Part shown: positions 1 through 8,412 of the stretch, piece by piece
How positions within the stretch are numbered: the stretch's first letter is position 1
How the letters are laid out: every line of letters starts with the position of its first letter
Origin: an uncultured Pseudomonadota bacterium
GTDB lineage: Bacteria; Pseudomonadota; Gammaproteobacteria; Burkholderiales; Rhodocyclaceae
Direction of reading: 5' to 3'
Assembly: GCA_903939665.1 (NCBI GenBank)
Contig: CAJAHZ010000354.1
Coordinates: 1-10,831 of the forward strand
DNA length: 10,831 nucleotides
The notes under the pieces: model-generated
Databases searched by the model: none
What the model saw: the letters and a program-made list of their open reading frames with translations, nothing else
What the model was told of the DNA's origin: nothing
Position numbers and translations under genes: made by a program

Positions 1-18
1 ATGAGATTTTTTGTTTTT

Positions 19-60
19 CTCTGCGTACTCTGCGAACTCTGCGCCTCTGCGCGCTCTGCG
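19..60. repeat. Five tandem CTCTGCG heptamers
   Basis: Five exact copies of CTCTGCG lie at 19-25, 28-34, 37-43, 45-51 and 54-60, separated by TA, AA, C and CG, so the period is 9, 9, 8 and 9 bases. On the minus strand this reads as a run of CGCAGAG units directly downstream of the nitrilase gene, followed by an A-rich tail. There is no spacer structure of CRISPR type. It resembles short dispersed CGCAGAG-type repeats that I recall from other bacterial genomes; that link is from memory. Its function is unknown. Confidence 0.85.
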
Positions 61-66
61 TCGAAA

Positions 67-78
67 GCGGTTAACCGC
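67..78. repeat. Perfect 12-bp palindrome GCGGTTAACCGC after the nitrilase stop
   Basis: GCGGTTAACCGC is self-complementary and starts one base beyond the stop codon of the minus-strand nitrilase gene. As RNA it could only form a small hairpin, and no U-run follows immediately. The minus-strand transcript does contain A-rich stretches after the heptamer array. It may be part of the same repeat element as the CTCTGCG units or a weak transcription end signal; neither can be decided from sequence. Confidence 0.5.
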
Positions 79-79
79 C

Positions 80-916
80 TCACATCACCCGATGCTTCAG
101 CGCCGGGAGGCTGGCGCGGATTTCGGCGATGCGGGCGTGGTCGAATTCGCCGATGACGATCCCCGGCCCTTTCAGCTTGCGGTCAAGGATGTCGCCCCAC
201 GGGTCAATCAACATGCTGTTGCCATGCGTTTCGCGCCCGTTCTCGTGTCGCCCACCCTGCGCTGCCGCGAGCAAAAAACACTGATTTTCAATGGCGCGGG
301 CGCGCAACAAAATCTCCCAGTGCGCGCGGCCCGTGGTTTCGGTAAAGGCCGCGGGAATCACCAGTAAGTCTGTGACACCGAGTGCGCGATAAAGCTCCGG
401 AAATCTGAGGTCGTAGCAAATCGACAGTCCGACACGCCCGAATGGCGTATCAAAAGCGACCGGCAGGCTGCCCGCCTCGATCGTTGCACTTTCGTTGTAG
501 CGCTCGGCGCCTTTCTGAAAACCAAAAAGGTGAATCTTGTCGTAGCGTGCGACGCGCTCGCCCTGGGGATTGTAGGCCACGCTGGAATTGAGCACCTTGT
601 CCGGGTTATCGGCCATCAGGGGGATCGATCCGCCAACCAGCCAGATGGCGTGCCGGCTTGCCGTCTCGGCCAGAAAATCCTGAATCGGCCCACGACCATC
701 CGCCTCGCGCACCTTGACCTTGTCGCCGTCGTTCATGCCCATGATCGGAAAATATTCAGGCAACGCAACCAGTTCCGCACCCTGCGCCACCGCTTCGGCA
801 ACAAGACGTGCTGCGCTGCGCAGGTTGTCGTCAACGCGCGGCGTCGAGATCATCTGCACGGCCGCGATTCGCGCATTGCTCGGCTTGTGCGTCAGGTCAC
901 TGCTGAGGGTTGTCAT
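80..916 (-). CDS. Carbon-nitrogen hydrolase, Nit1-type (probable deaminated glutathione amidase)
   Basis: This 278-residue protein belongs to the nitrilase superfamily of thiol amidases. The Glu-Lys-Cys triad is visible: E54 in LPEYF, K127 in YDKIHLF and C167 in SICYDLRFPELYR. The segment AHWEILLRARAIENQ (residues 198-212) and the NSMLIDPWGDIL strand (233-244) are also family hallmarks. The CYDLRFPELYR form is typical of Nit1/YbeM enzymes, which hydrolyse deaminated glutathione in metabolite repair, rather than of Nit2 omega-amidases. Substrate is therefore an inference. No signal peptide is seen, so it is probably cytoplasmic. The ATG at 916 is preceded by GGAG six bases upstream and overlaps the end of yhdP by 20 nt, implying co-transcription and possibly translational coupling. 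In many related genomes tldD accompanies these genes; it is not within the 79 bases downstream that are visible here. Confidence 0.93.
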   Translation of the reverse strand: MTTLSSDLTHKPSNARIAAVQMISTPRVDDNLRSAARLVAEAVAQGAELVALPEYFPIMGMNDGDKVKVREADGRGPIQDFLAETASRHAIWLVGGSIPLMADNPDKVLNSSVAYNPQGERVARYDKIHLFGFQKGAERYNESATIEAGSLPVAFDTPFGRVGLSICYDLRFPELYRALGVTDLLVIPAAFTETTGRAHWEILLRARAIENQCFLLAAAQGGRHENGRETHGNSMLIDPWGDILDRKLKGPGIVIGEFDHARIAEIRASLPALKHRVM

Positions 917-3900
917 TGGCAGCTCCAGTCGGGTTGGAAAGGTTCGGCAGACGAGGCGCGGGGGCCGGCAGAATATTCGATCGCGTCAGTTTTTCGACCT
1001 TGGGGTCATCCCATTTACCGGTGACCAGATAGTCGAATCCGAAAATCTGATTTAGTGGACTCTGCAAAATCTTGTGCGCCAACAAGGTAGCCACCCCCGC
1101 CAGCGGGTTAACCAGCGCGAGGCCGAGCGCCGCGCCGCCGCCAAGATCGGGCTGTACGTTCACCTCAAGGCGCTGCGTCTCGTGCTGCAGATCGGCTTCG
1201 CCGCGCATCACGATGCGCGCGGCAGGGCCGTCGATCTGCAGGCGATCAGTGCGCATCAACCCGTTGCGCATCGTCAAATTGCCAGCAATGCTGTCAAAGG
1301 CAAAGCCTTCGCTGAACACGTCGCGAAAATCAAGCGTAATCCGCCGCGGCAATGATTGCAGGCTGATCAAGCCAAGCAGCTTGCCCATTCCGGGGTCGAG
1401 TTTGACGAACTGTCCCCGGCCGGCCTCGACGCTCATCTCGCCGCTCAATGTCGCGTAATCGAGATCGACCGGCGGACCATTCCAGGCGATTTTTCCTTCC
1501 AGTTGCGCCGTTCCGGCACGCACGGCGCCGGGGTAACCGAGGCGATCGAGCAACTTGCCCACGTCGCTGCTATCGAGCTTGAAATCGAGTTGCGTGGAAT
1601 TACCGCTGCCCAACTGCCAGCGGCCTTTCCCCACTAGGTTGCCGTAAGGGTTGGCGATTTGAATCTTGTCGAGCCGCCAGACACGGCGCTCATTGTGCGC
1701 GATCACTTCGAGCCGTCCGAAGCGGCGCGCACCAACCGCAAAATCGTCAGCCACGATATCGAGCGCCGGCAATTCCTCGATAGCGTCCTCTGCCGGCAAA
1801 CTGCGCTCCGTTTCGGCAGAAGTCCCCACCAGCAACTTTTTCAGGCGTGCCGTCAGCTTGCCGCGCCCGGCACCGTCCCACAGCAGGTCGCCAGCCACCT
1901 CGCGCGAAGCCAGACGAACCTGCCACTGCGCGTTGCCTAACGAGGCACCGACGTCGACATCGTGATAATGACGCCCAAGCAATCCGACATCTGCCGCCTT
2001 GAGGCTGATACTGGAGATCAGCGGCGGCTGTTCTGCCGGGGCGTTTCCGGCACTGCGGCTGGCTTGGGGAGTCAGCGCCTGGCGCCAAAAATCGAGATCG
2101 ACGCTCTTGGCCGTCACCGCCAGCGCGACATCGCGCTCCGGCATCTGCAACGGCCGTCCGACAACGATCGCGCCACGTTCCGGCACATAAACTTCGCCCT
2201 GCTTGCGCCGCACCAACTGAGCCGCCATGACGCTGCCCAGGGATGCGCTTATCTGATCGCGCAGCACGGGCTGGCCGCCCGGCGGTGTCACCGCCGGCAA
2301 GAGGATTTTCTCAAAGTTAAAAGACATCGCCTCGGCAGCGGTCTTGTTGAAGGGCTCGGGCAGGCTGGAACCCAGTCCGACAAGGTTTGAGTCAATCATC
2401 AGATCGGCGCTGCGCTTCCTGACGCGCACCTCGCCACGATAGTTGACGGCCCCTGACAGACTGTCAAAGAGCGGCAGATTCGCCTGCTTGCGCAACTGCG
2501 CGACACTCACCGAGCCGTTGGCGGTAATCAGCACCTTGCCGTCGGCTTCCGTCCCCCCCTTGATCCTGAGCGGTCCGCCAAACAAGGTGGCGTTGATTTC
2601 CGGCACGCGCAAATCCTTTTCGGTGAATTGCAGCGTGCCATTCACCTGCTGCAAAGCCGGCAGCCCCGGATCGACGGTCACTTCGTTGGCCTGAAAATGA
2701 TAAACGCCCGCCGTCCTGGAATCGCCAAGGCGCGCCTCTTCAAGCGGAATAAACAAATCCAGATCGAGACGACCATTGCCTTTGGCCTGCATGCCTTCGG
2801 TGAAGTGGTCGATCCGTTCGCCCACCGGGCTCTGCTGGATGAATTTCAGAAATTCAGCGGTCGGCCCCTCGACTCGCCCCTTGAGCTTGAGCGTGCTCAG
2901 CGGCGCGTCGAAATCGGGAATCTCGGCACGCGTATGGGCCAATTGCGCGCCAAGCATCATGCCGCGCCGCACATCGAGCACCATGCCGACACCCTCGAAA
3001 CGCAAATCCGCATAAATTCCCGTGATCTTCGGCCAGCCTTTTGCATAGTCGAGCGTTACGTCGTTCGCCTTGAGGGTAACGAGAAACTGGCCATGCTGTT
3101 TGTCGAGAAAAGGATAATGCGCAAGATCACCCTTGAGCACCAGATTCACGTCGCTCGCCGTGCCACTGATCAATGCATCGCGTACCCAGTAACGCGCTGG
3201 CGCATTGACCGCATGCGGCATGTAACGCCAGACAGCGCGCGCATCAGCACGCGTCAGCGCGCCGGTGAGATCAATGCTGCCCGGTCCGTCACCGGTGTAG
3301 TGATAGGTGCCCTGCGCCGTACCCGCTGCGTCCGGCCCGGCAAACTCGACGTGCGACAGCTCGGCGTCGATAAGCCCTTTGCTGATCTTCCATTTAGCCT
3401 GAGCGCTGAGCGTATCAAGCGCGATCAGCGGCTCGGGAAGAACGCTCGGCAAATCAATCGTTGGCTTCAGCGACCGAAGGTTTGCGCTGCCGCCGCGCTC
3501 GTTCGCCTCGACCGTTCCGGAAAGTCCGGAAAACCCGGGGAAATAGCCCTGCGCCTTGTGTGCCAAATTGTCGAAACGGGCCTTCAGCGAATACGATTGC
3601 AGGTCGCCAGTATCGCCGCGCCAGCCCACCCGCAACTCGCTGACCCGACCACGCGGCTCGTAATCCTTGAGCACCTGCCGTGATTTTGCGTCGAGCGGCA
3701 GATGCTCGGCCAGGCTGGCCAGTGCGGCAAGATCAAGGCTGCTGGCTGTCGCCGTCCCGCCGGCCGCCTTGACAAGCGATGCCGACTGCCAATCCACATG
3801 GAAATCGGTCGGCGCAATGTGAATCGCCGCACGCGATTTGCCATTGGGCTCCGCCAGGGCCCGGGTGAGCAATTCGATGCGCCGGCCATTGACTTCAAAA

Positions 3901-4886
3901 CCCTTGTCTGAAAACTTTGCGGCAAGGCGGCCAGCCAGATGATCAAACTCGATCCGCGGCAGATTGTCGGAGAGTCGCAGACTGACGTCCTGCAATGAAA
4001 TGTCGGCGGTCAGCGCGTTCAAGCCGCCTTGCGCAAAACCAGCCCAGGCACGCACCGCCCCGCGGCCATGCGGCAAAGCAACCGGATAGTCGATCCAGTT
4101 GCGCCAGACAGCGAGGTCGGCATAGGCAATTTCGGCAAAAGCCCGGCCCTTCCAGGCGTCGAGTTGCGCCAGGTCGTTGCCGTGAAAATCTCCGCGCAGA
4201 TCAATCTTCGACGCCAGCTCAGGGGGCGGCAGCGCGGTCAGGCCGAATCGATGATCGCCGCCATCGTTATCAAGCCCAAAGTTCAGGTCTTCGAGGACCA
4301 GTTGCGGCGCCTTGCGCTGTGCGTCTTCCCAGACCAGCGTGGCGCCGCTGATACGAATCCGCTTCTGGGTGAGCACCCAGTTGGCGACCGCGCCATCGCT
4401 GCTTTCCTGACTGAGCGGAATACCCGCAATGGAGATGCGGCCATCGGCATCGCGCCGCAGGTGCAGAGTCGGTTCGTCAATGCGCAGCAAGCGCAGCTGA
4501 AGCTGGGCGCTCGGCACCGACCACCAGGACAAGATCGATTCGACGCGCAGGAAGGCCAGCGCAGGCCGCCCCTGCGTATCGGCAATGCGGACGTCGAACA
4601 GCGTCAGATCGGGATTGATCCCCGCCCAACTCGCCTCGATACGACCGATGCTGACCGGCTGCCCAAGTTCCTGACTGGCAATCCGCTCGATGTCGGCACG
4701 ATAATTCTCGATGTTCGGCAACACGCTGTAACGCAATGCCAGCACGAGCAGGACAAAACCAAAGTAGATCAGCCAGAAACCCCAGACCAGCGCCCGCCAC
4801 AACCCATGCGCCGCCGGATGTGCGAGGAAAGGCAGCAGCCGGTAAAAGCGATGGTAAAGCGCGGGACGCAACTCGTCCTGGCGCAT
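897..4886 (-). CDS. yhdP: YhdP-family AsmA-like envelope protein
   Basis: From the ATG at 4886 the product is 1329 residues, close to E. coli YhdP (about 1270). One hydrophobic segment (about residues 33-52) should anchor it in the inner membrane. It is followed by the AsmA-type start of the periplasmic part (LPNIENYRADIERIA...GQPVSIGRIEASWAGINPDL). The long remainder is beta-rich, with repeated short strand patterns as in bridge-like lipid transfer proteins. The C-terminal motif FDYLVTGKWDDPKVEKL is typical of YhdP. In E. coli YhdP acts with TamB and YdbH in phospholipid movement to the outer membrane; that role is transferred by family. The frame stays open to a TTG at 4973, but the 29 extra codons cover the putative promoter and the added residues do not resemble the family N-terminus, so ATG 4886 is preferred. 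No good Shine-Dalgarno precedes it. The stop overlaps the nitrilase start. Confidence 0.93.
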   Translation of the reverse strand: MRQDELRPALYHRFYRLLPFLAHPAAHGLWRALVWGFWLIYFGFVLLVLALRYSVLPNIENYRADIERIASQELGQPVSIGRIEASWAGINPDLTLFDVRIADTQGRPALAFLRVESILSWWSVPSAQLQLRLLRIDEPTLHLRRDADGRISIAGIPLSQESSDGAVANWVLTQKRIRISGATLVWEDAQRKAPQLVLEDLNFGLDNDGGDHRFGLTALPPPELASKIDLRGDFHGNDLAQLDAWKGRAFAEIAYADLAVWRNWIDYPVALPHGRGAVRAWAGFAQGGLNALTADISLQDVSLRLSDNLPRIEFDHLAGRLAAKFSDKGFEVNGRRIELLTRALAEPNGKSRAAIHIAPTDFHVDWQSASLVKAAGGTATASSLDLAALASLAEHLPLDAKSRQVLKDYEPRGRVSELRVGWRGDTGDLQSYSLKARFDNLAHKAQGYFPGFSGLSGTVEANERGGSANLRSLKPTIDLPSVLPEPLIALDTLSAQAKWKISKGLIDAELSHVEFAGPDAAGTAQGTYHYTGDGPGSIDLTGALTRADARAVWRYMPHAVNAPARYWVRDALISGTASDVNLVLKGDLAHYPFLDKQHGQFLVTLKANDVTLDYAKGWPKITGIYADLRFEGVGMVLDVRRGMMLGAQLAHTRAEIPDFDAPLSTLKLKGRVEGPTAEFLKFIQQSPVGERIDHFTEGMQAKGNGRLDLDLFIPLEEARLGDSRTAGVYHFQANEVTVDPGLPALQQVNGTLQFTEKDLRVPEINATLFGGPLRIKGGTEADGKVLITANGSVSVAQLRKQANLPLFDSLSGAVNYRGEVRVRKRSADLMIDSNLVGLGSSLPEPFNKTAAEAMSFNFEKILLPAVTPPGGQPVLRDQISASLGSVMAAQLVRRKQGEVYVPERGAIVVGRPLQMPERDVALAVTAKSVDLDFWRQALTPQASRSAGNAPAEQPPLISSISLKAADVGLLGRHYHDVDVGASLGNAQWQVRLASREVAGDLLWDGAGRGKLTARLKKLLVGTSAETERSLPAEDAIEELPALDIVADDFAVGARRFGRLEVIAHNERRVWRLDKIQIANPYGNLVGKGRWQLGSGNSTQLDFKLDSSDVGKLLDRLGYPGAVRAGTAQLEGKIAWNGPPVDLDYATLSGEMSVEAGRGQFVKLDPGMGKLLGLISLQSLPRRITLDFRDVFSEGFAFDSIAGNLTMRNGLMRTDRLQIDGPAARIVMRGEADLQHETQRLEVNVQPDLGGGAALGLALVNPLAGVATLLAHKILQSPLNQIFGFDYLVTGKWDDPKVEKLTRSNILPAPAPRLPNLSNPTGAANDNPQQ
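923..926 (-). promoter_or_regulatory. Ribosome binding site of the nitrilase gene
   Basis: GGAG on the minus strand, six bases before the ATG at 916. It lies inside the last codons of yhdP and supports 916 as the start despite the overlap. Confidence 0.65.
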
Positions 4887-4912
4887 CAGGAGCCGACAGC
4901 CAGCGAGGGGTT

Positions 4913-4942
4913 TTGCACAATATTGTGAAGCGTCACTAGAAT
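4913..4942 (+). promoter_or_regulatory. Candidate glnE promoter
   Basis: TAGAAT at 4937-4942 matches five of six -10 positions; the only upstream partner is TTGCAC at 4913-4918 (three of six) with an 18-base spacer. The leader to the glnE start would be about 85 nt. It occupies the same DNA as the candidate yhdP promoter on the other strand, so the two would compete for polymerase. Confidence 0.33.
4916..4927. promoter_or_regulatory. Perfect palindrome CACAATATTGTG in the divergent promoter region
   Basis: A 12-bp perfect inverted repeat sits in the yhdP-glnE intergenic region. It covers the candidate yhdP -10 and the -35/spacer of the candidate glnE promoter. Its position would suit a dimeric repressor acting on both genes. 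I do not recognise the binding protein. Confidence 0.4.
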
Positions 4943-4947
4943 GGCAA
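4919..4947 (-). promoter_or_regulatory. Candidate yhdP promoter
   Basis: On the minus strand TTGCCA (4947-4942, five of six to the -35 consensus) is separated by 17 bases from AATATT (4924-4919, four of six to -10). The predicted transcript would start near 4912, leaving a leader of about 26 nt before the ATG at 4886. It is a consensus match read by eye only. Confidence 0.4.
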
Positions 4948-5020
4948 CATACCTGAGTAAATCGAAGACTCAATTGTAACGGCTTTGCCAGTCACATTTG
5001 GCGGAAGCAGCGCAATCACC

Positions 5021-5025
5021 GAGGT
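5021..5025 (+). promoter_or_regulatory. Ribosome binding site that fixes the glnE TTG start
   Basis: GAGGT lies 8 bases before the TTG at 5034. In the glnE frame the codon at 5025-5027 is TAA, so translation cannot start further upstream. The next in-frame ATG (codon 48) would remove the conserved N-terminal helix region, so TTG is the supported start. Confidence 0.7.
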
Positions 5026-5033
5026 AACCGCAC

Positions 5034-7778
5034 TTGAAAAGTACAAACCCGGAAACTCCGCAATGGCAGCCCGCCCTGGCCCACAGCCGCTACCTGCGCC
5101 AGCTGCTCGAAGCACAGCCGGCAATCGACACCTGGCTGGCTGAGCACGCATGCCGACCGCTTGCCGCTCAAGGGATGCTCGACTTCGTCGCCGCTGCCGC
5201 GCCGACCGACGACGAGGGCCTGAAGCGCTGCCTGCGTCAGCTGCGCCAGCGCGTAATGGCGACACTGATCGTACGCGACATCGGCGGCACGGCAACGCTT
5301 GCCGAAGTCGTCGAGACGATGACGCAATTGGCTGACGTGACGACGAACCTCGCGCTCGATTTCGTTCATCGCCAACTGGCAGCCCAGTTCGGCGAACCGC
5401 TGGACAACCAGGGCCGTCCGCAGCGCCTGATGATCGTTGGCATGGGCAAGCTCGGCGGGCGCGAGCTCAATGTCTCCTCGGATGTCGATTACATCTTCAT
5501 TTACCCGGAGGAAGGCCAAACCGCCGGCAGCGCCGAAGGCGGCAGGAAGATCGATACCTACGACTTTTTCACCCGGCTCGGCAAACGACTGATCGGCGCG
5601 CTCGGCGAAGTCACCGGCGACGGGCAGGTTTTCCGCGTTGACATGCGGCTGCGGCCCAATGGCGACTCCGGCCCGCTGGTCTGCTCGCTCGACTCACTCG
5701 AAAACTACTTCATCACGCAGGGCCGCGAGTGGGAGCGCTACGCCTGGATCAAGGCGCGGGTGATGAACGAAGGCGCCAATCTGCAAGCGGAATGGGTGAG
5801 CGCACTCGAAAATATATCCCGCCCCTTCATTTTCCGGAAATACCTCGATTTCGGCGCAATCAACGCAATGCGCGACCTGCATGCGCAGATTCGCCGTGAG
5901 GTGGCACGCAAGGACATGGTCGATCACATCAAGCTCGGCCCCGGCGGCATCCGCGAAATCGAATTCATGGCACAGGTTTTCCAGCTGATCCGCGGCGGGC
6001 GCGACCCGGTCCTGCAGATTCGCCCGACGCTCAAGGTGCTCGCCCTGCTGGCTTCACGTCGCCTGCTGCCCGATGAAAGCGTGCGCGAACTCAGCACAGC
6101 CTACGAATTCCTGCGCCGTCTCGAACACCGACTGCAATACGTCAACGACGCGCAGACCCACATGTTGCCGACCGGCGAAGAGGAACGCGGGCAGATCGCC
6201 ATTTCGATGGATTTTGCCGACTGGGCGGCGCTGCTGGCCGTTCTCGACATGCATCGCACCAAGGTAGCACGCCATTTCGAGCAGATATTCTCCGATCCGG
6301 AAGAGGGCGTGCATGCGCTGGCTGGCCTGTGGTGCGGCCAAACCGAGGGCGATGATGCGCTGGAGATCCTCTCGACGCTCGGTTTCCGCCAGCCGCAGGC
6401 CATGCTTCAGCGGCTGCAGAGCTTTCGCGAGAGCAGCCGCTACCTGCAGTTACCCGCAGCCAACCGCGAGCGGCTCGATGCGCTGGGCCCGCGCCTGATC
6501 GACGCCGCTGCCGCAACGCCCAAACCCGATGCCACCTGGCAGCGCGGCCTCGATTTCTTTGAAACGATCAGCCGCCGCGGCGCCTACCTCGCACTGTTGC
6601 AGCAATACCCGCAGGCCCTGATGAAGGTGGCCGAACTGATCGGCAGTTCGTCGTGGGCCGCGGCCTACCTGACCCGCCATCCGATCCTGCTCGACGAGCT
6701 GCTTGATCCGCGCATCTACGAAGTGGATATCGACTGGCCAAACTTCCACAACGAACTGCGCCAGCGCCTCGCCGAGCATGACGACGACCCGGAACGGCAA
6801 ATGGACATTCTGCGCGAGGCGCACCACGAACAGGTGTTCTGCCTGCTGGTACAGGATCTCGCCGGCTTGCAGACGCTTGAACACCTCTCCGACCATCTCG
6901 CCGAACTGGCCGACATCATGGTACAGACGACGCTCGATCTGTGCTGGGGCAAGCTCAAGCAGCGCCACCCGCACCCCGAGCTGCCGCCGAAATTTGCCGT
7001 GATCGGTTACGGAAAACTGGGCGGCAAGGAGCTCGGCTTCGCCTCCGACCTCGACCTCGTCTACCTGCACGACGACCCCGAACCCGGCGCCGGCGAGCTC
7101 TACGCCCGACTGGCGCAACGCATGAACACCTGGATGTCGAGCCAGACTTCGGCCGGTCTGCTGTTTGAAACCGATCTGCGCCTGCGCCCGAACGGCGAAG
7201 CCGGCATGCTTGTCTGCTCGATTGAATCCTTTCGCGATTATCAGCTGAATCACGCCTGGGTTTGGGAGCATCAGGCGCTGACGCGCGCCCGCTTCTGCGC
7301 CGGCGATCCGGAAGTCGGCGCACAGTTCGAAGCGATCCGCATCCGCATCCTGCGCCAGCCACGCGACCTGGCCAAGCTGAAGGAAGACGTGCTGGCCATG
7401 CGCCAGAAAATGCTCGACAGTCATGCCTCGAAGAGCGAAGAGTTTTTCGACCTCAAACAGGATCCGGGCGGCATCATCGACGTCGAGTTCATCGTCCAGT
7501 ACCTGGTGCTCGGCTACGCGCACGCGCATCCCAAGCTGTGCGGCAACGTTGGCAATATCGCGCTGCTCAGGACCGCCGCCGAGCTCGGCCTGATTCCGGC
7601 AGCGCTTGCCGACCCGGTGCGCGATGCCTACCGTGAATACCGCCGCACGCAGCATGCCATCCGTCTGAGCGACAACGCCAAGGGGCGGATCGAGCGTGCC
7701 GCGATGTTGCGCCGCATCGAAGCGGTTCGGGCATTATGGGATATCTTGTTTGAACCAGACCGGAATTGCGCACTCTGA
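5034..7778 (+). CDS. glnE: Bifunctional glutamine synthetase adenylyltransferase/adenylyl-removing enzyme
   Basis: The 914-residue protein controls glutamine synthetase by attaching or removing AMP, in response to glutamine and PII protein in the family. Both nucleotidyltransferase halves are intact. The N-terminal, adenylyl-removing half has GMGKLGGRELNVSSDVDY (D150, D152), DMRLRPNG (D203) and PGGIREIEF (303-311). The C-terminal, adenylylating half has GYGKLGGKELGFASDLDL (D672, D674), DLRLRPNG (D714) and DPGGIIDVEF (810-819). A helical linker separates them. Length is slightly below the 946 residues of E. coli GlnE but usual for the family. It begins at TTG 5034. It is transcribed away from yhdP; the next gene on this strand begins 57 bases after its stop. 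No damaged motif is seen. Confidence 0.97.
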   Translation: MKSTNPETPQWQPALAHSRYLRQLLEAQPAIDTWLAEHACRPLAAQGMLDFVAAAAPTDDEGLKRCLRQLRQRVMATLIVRDIGGTATLAEVVETMTQLADVTTNLALDFVHRQLAAQFGEPLDNQGRPQRLMIVGMGKLGGRELNVSSDVDYIFIYPEEGQTAGSAEGGRKIDTYDFFTRLGKRLIGALGEVTGDGQVFRVDMRLRPNGDSGPLVCSLDSLENYFITQGREWERYAWIKARVMNEGANLQAEWVSALENISRPFIFRKYLDFGAINAMRDLHAQIRREVARKDMVDHIKLGPGGIREIEFMAQVFQLIRGGRDPVLQIRPTLKVLALLASRRLLPDESVRELSTAYEFLRRLEHRLQYVNDAQTHMLPTGEEERGQIAISMDFADWAALLAVLDMHRTKVARHFEQIFSDPEEGVHALAGLWCGQTEGDDALEILSTLGFRQPQAMLQRLQSFRESSRYLQLPAANRERLDALGPRLIDAAAATPKPDATWQRGLDFFETISRRGAYLALLQQYPQALMKVAELIGSSSWAAAYLTRHPILLDELLDPRIYEVDIDWPNFHNELRQRLAEHDDDPERQMDILREAHHEQVFCLLVQDLAGLQTLEHLSDHLAELADIMVQTTLDLCWGKLKQRHPHPELPPKFAVIGYGKLGGKELGFASDLDLVYLHDDPEPGAGELYARLAQRMNTWMSSQTSAGLLFETDLRLRPNGEAGMLVCSIESFRDYQLNHAWVWEHQALTRARFCAGDPEVGAQFEAIRIRILRQPRDLAKLKEDVLAMRQKMLDSHASKSEEFFDLKQDPGGIIDVEFIVQYLVLGYAHAHPKLCGNVGNIALLRTAAELGLIPAALADPVRDAYREYRRTQHAIRLSDNAKGRIERAAMLRRIEAVRALWDILFEPDRNCAL

Positions 7779-7835
7779 TAGCATGGAGATGTTTTTGACG
7801 TACCCATTTGTAATTCCACCCCATGGAGAAACCCT

Positions 7836-8396
7836 ATGAAACGTGCTGCCCTGACCGCCCTGCTCGCACTCTCGATCCCGGCGTTTGCCTCTCCGAGCAT
7901 TGAAACAGTTACGGCCACCCCCTCGCCGGCCAAAGTCGGGCAAGCGGTAAAAGTCACGATCAACGCAAAAGACGCGACGGACGGCATCTGTGGGCTGGAC
8001 GTGTGGTGGGGCGACGGCAACCGCGACAAGCCACGGAGAATGGGTGGTCAGCATGAGGCTTTTCCGATCACAGTCGAGCACACCTACAGCAAACCCGGCA
8101 CCTACACCATCAAGGCCAATGGCAAGCGCGCCGGGAGCTATCTGGGCTGCCCGGGCGAAGGCACGACCAACCTGACGGTTGAAGCCGTAGCCGCCGTTGC
8201 GGCCACACCCGCCGCCGCAGCGAAAGCCGCCTGCCCGACCGACTGGGCGCTGAAGGGCAAAGCAGCGAAAGACGGCAGCTACACCTGCTCGCCGAAAAAG
8301 AAAGGCGCCGCCAAGCCGGAGAAGGCGATCGACTGCCCGGCTGGCACCAGCTACTTCATGAGCAGCAAAGCGCTGGGCTGCGAAAAAGCAAACTGA
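7836..8396 (+). CDS. Exported PKD-like domain protein with cysteine-rich tail
   Basis: This 186-residue protein starts with a signal peptide (MKRAALTALLALSIPAFA, cleavage likely after residue 18 or 19). Residues 20-116 resemble a PKD/immunoglobulin-like fold: an SPSPAKVGQAVKVTINA entry, VWWGDGN (56-62) and HTYSKPGTYTIKANG (82-96), the usual WGDG and HTY-GTY pair. Cysteines at 52 and 105 could form a disulfide within that domain. An Ala-rich linker (about 117-132) leads to a lysine-rich tail with two CP-to-C loops, C133-C151 and C167-C182, which look like a diverged tandem pair. ATG 7836 follows GGAG with a 7-base gap. The gene lies 57 bases after glnE and ends at a hairpin, so read-through from glnE is possible; no convincing own promoter is seen. 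Role is unknown; a binding or structural function in the periplasm is a guess from the fold. Confidence 0.85.
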   Translation: MKRAALTALLALSIPAFASPSIETVTATPSPAKVGQAVKVTINAKDATDGICGLDVWWGDGNRDKPRRMGGQHEAFPITVEHTYSKPGTYTIKANGKRAGSYLGCPGEGTTNLTVEAVAAVAATPAAAAKAACPTDWALKGKAAKDGSYTCSPKKKGAAKPEKAIDCPAGTSYFMSSKALGCEKAN

Positions 8397-8412
8397 GTCG
8401 CGCCCCCCTGAA

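Noticed and set aside
19..60. CRISPR-like direct repeats
   Set aside because: Units are seven bases with one- or two-base gaps; there are no spacers of 25-40 bases and no cas genes.
2628..3683. 351-codon open frame on the plus strand inside yhdP
   Set aside because: Antisense shadow of the YhdP reading frame, rich in Arg/Ala/His, with no recognisable domain.
4887..4973. N-terminal extension of YhdP from TTG 4973
   Set aside because: The added 29 residues are Cys-rich and unlike the family start, and the DNA contains the likely promoter and palindrome.
6450..7655. 401-codon open frame on the minus strand inside glnE
   Set aside because: It is antisense to intact, motif-rich GlnE coding sequence; long antisense frames are common in GC-rich genes and the translation matches no family I know.
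7795..7823. Separate promoter for the PKD-like gene (TTGACG at 7795-7800)
   Set aside because: The -35 match is good, but no -10-like hexamer occurs 16-18 bases downstream, where the sequence is C-rich.
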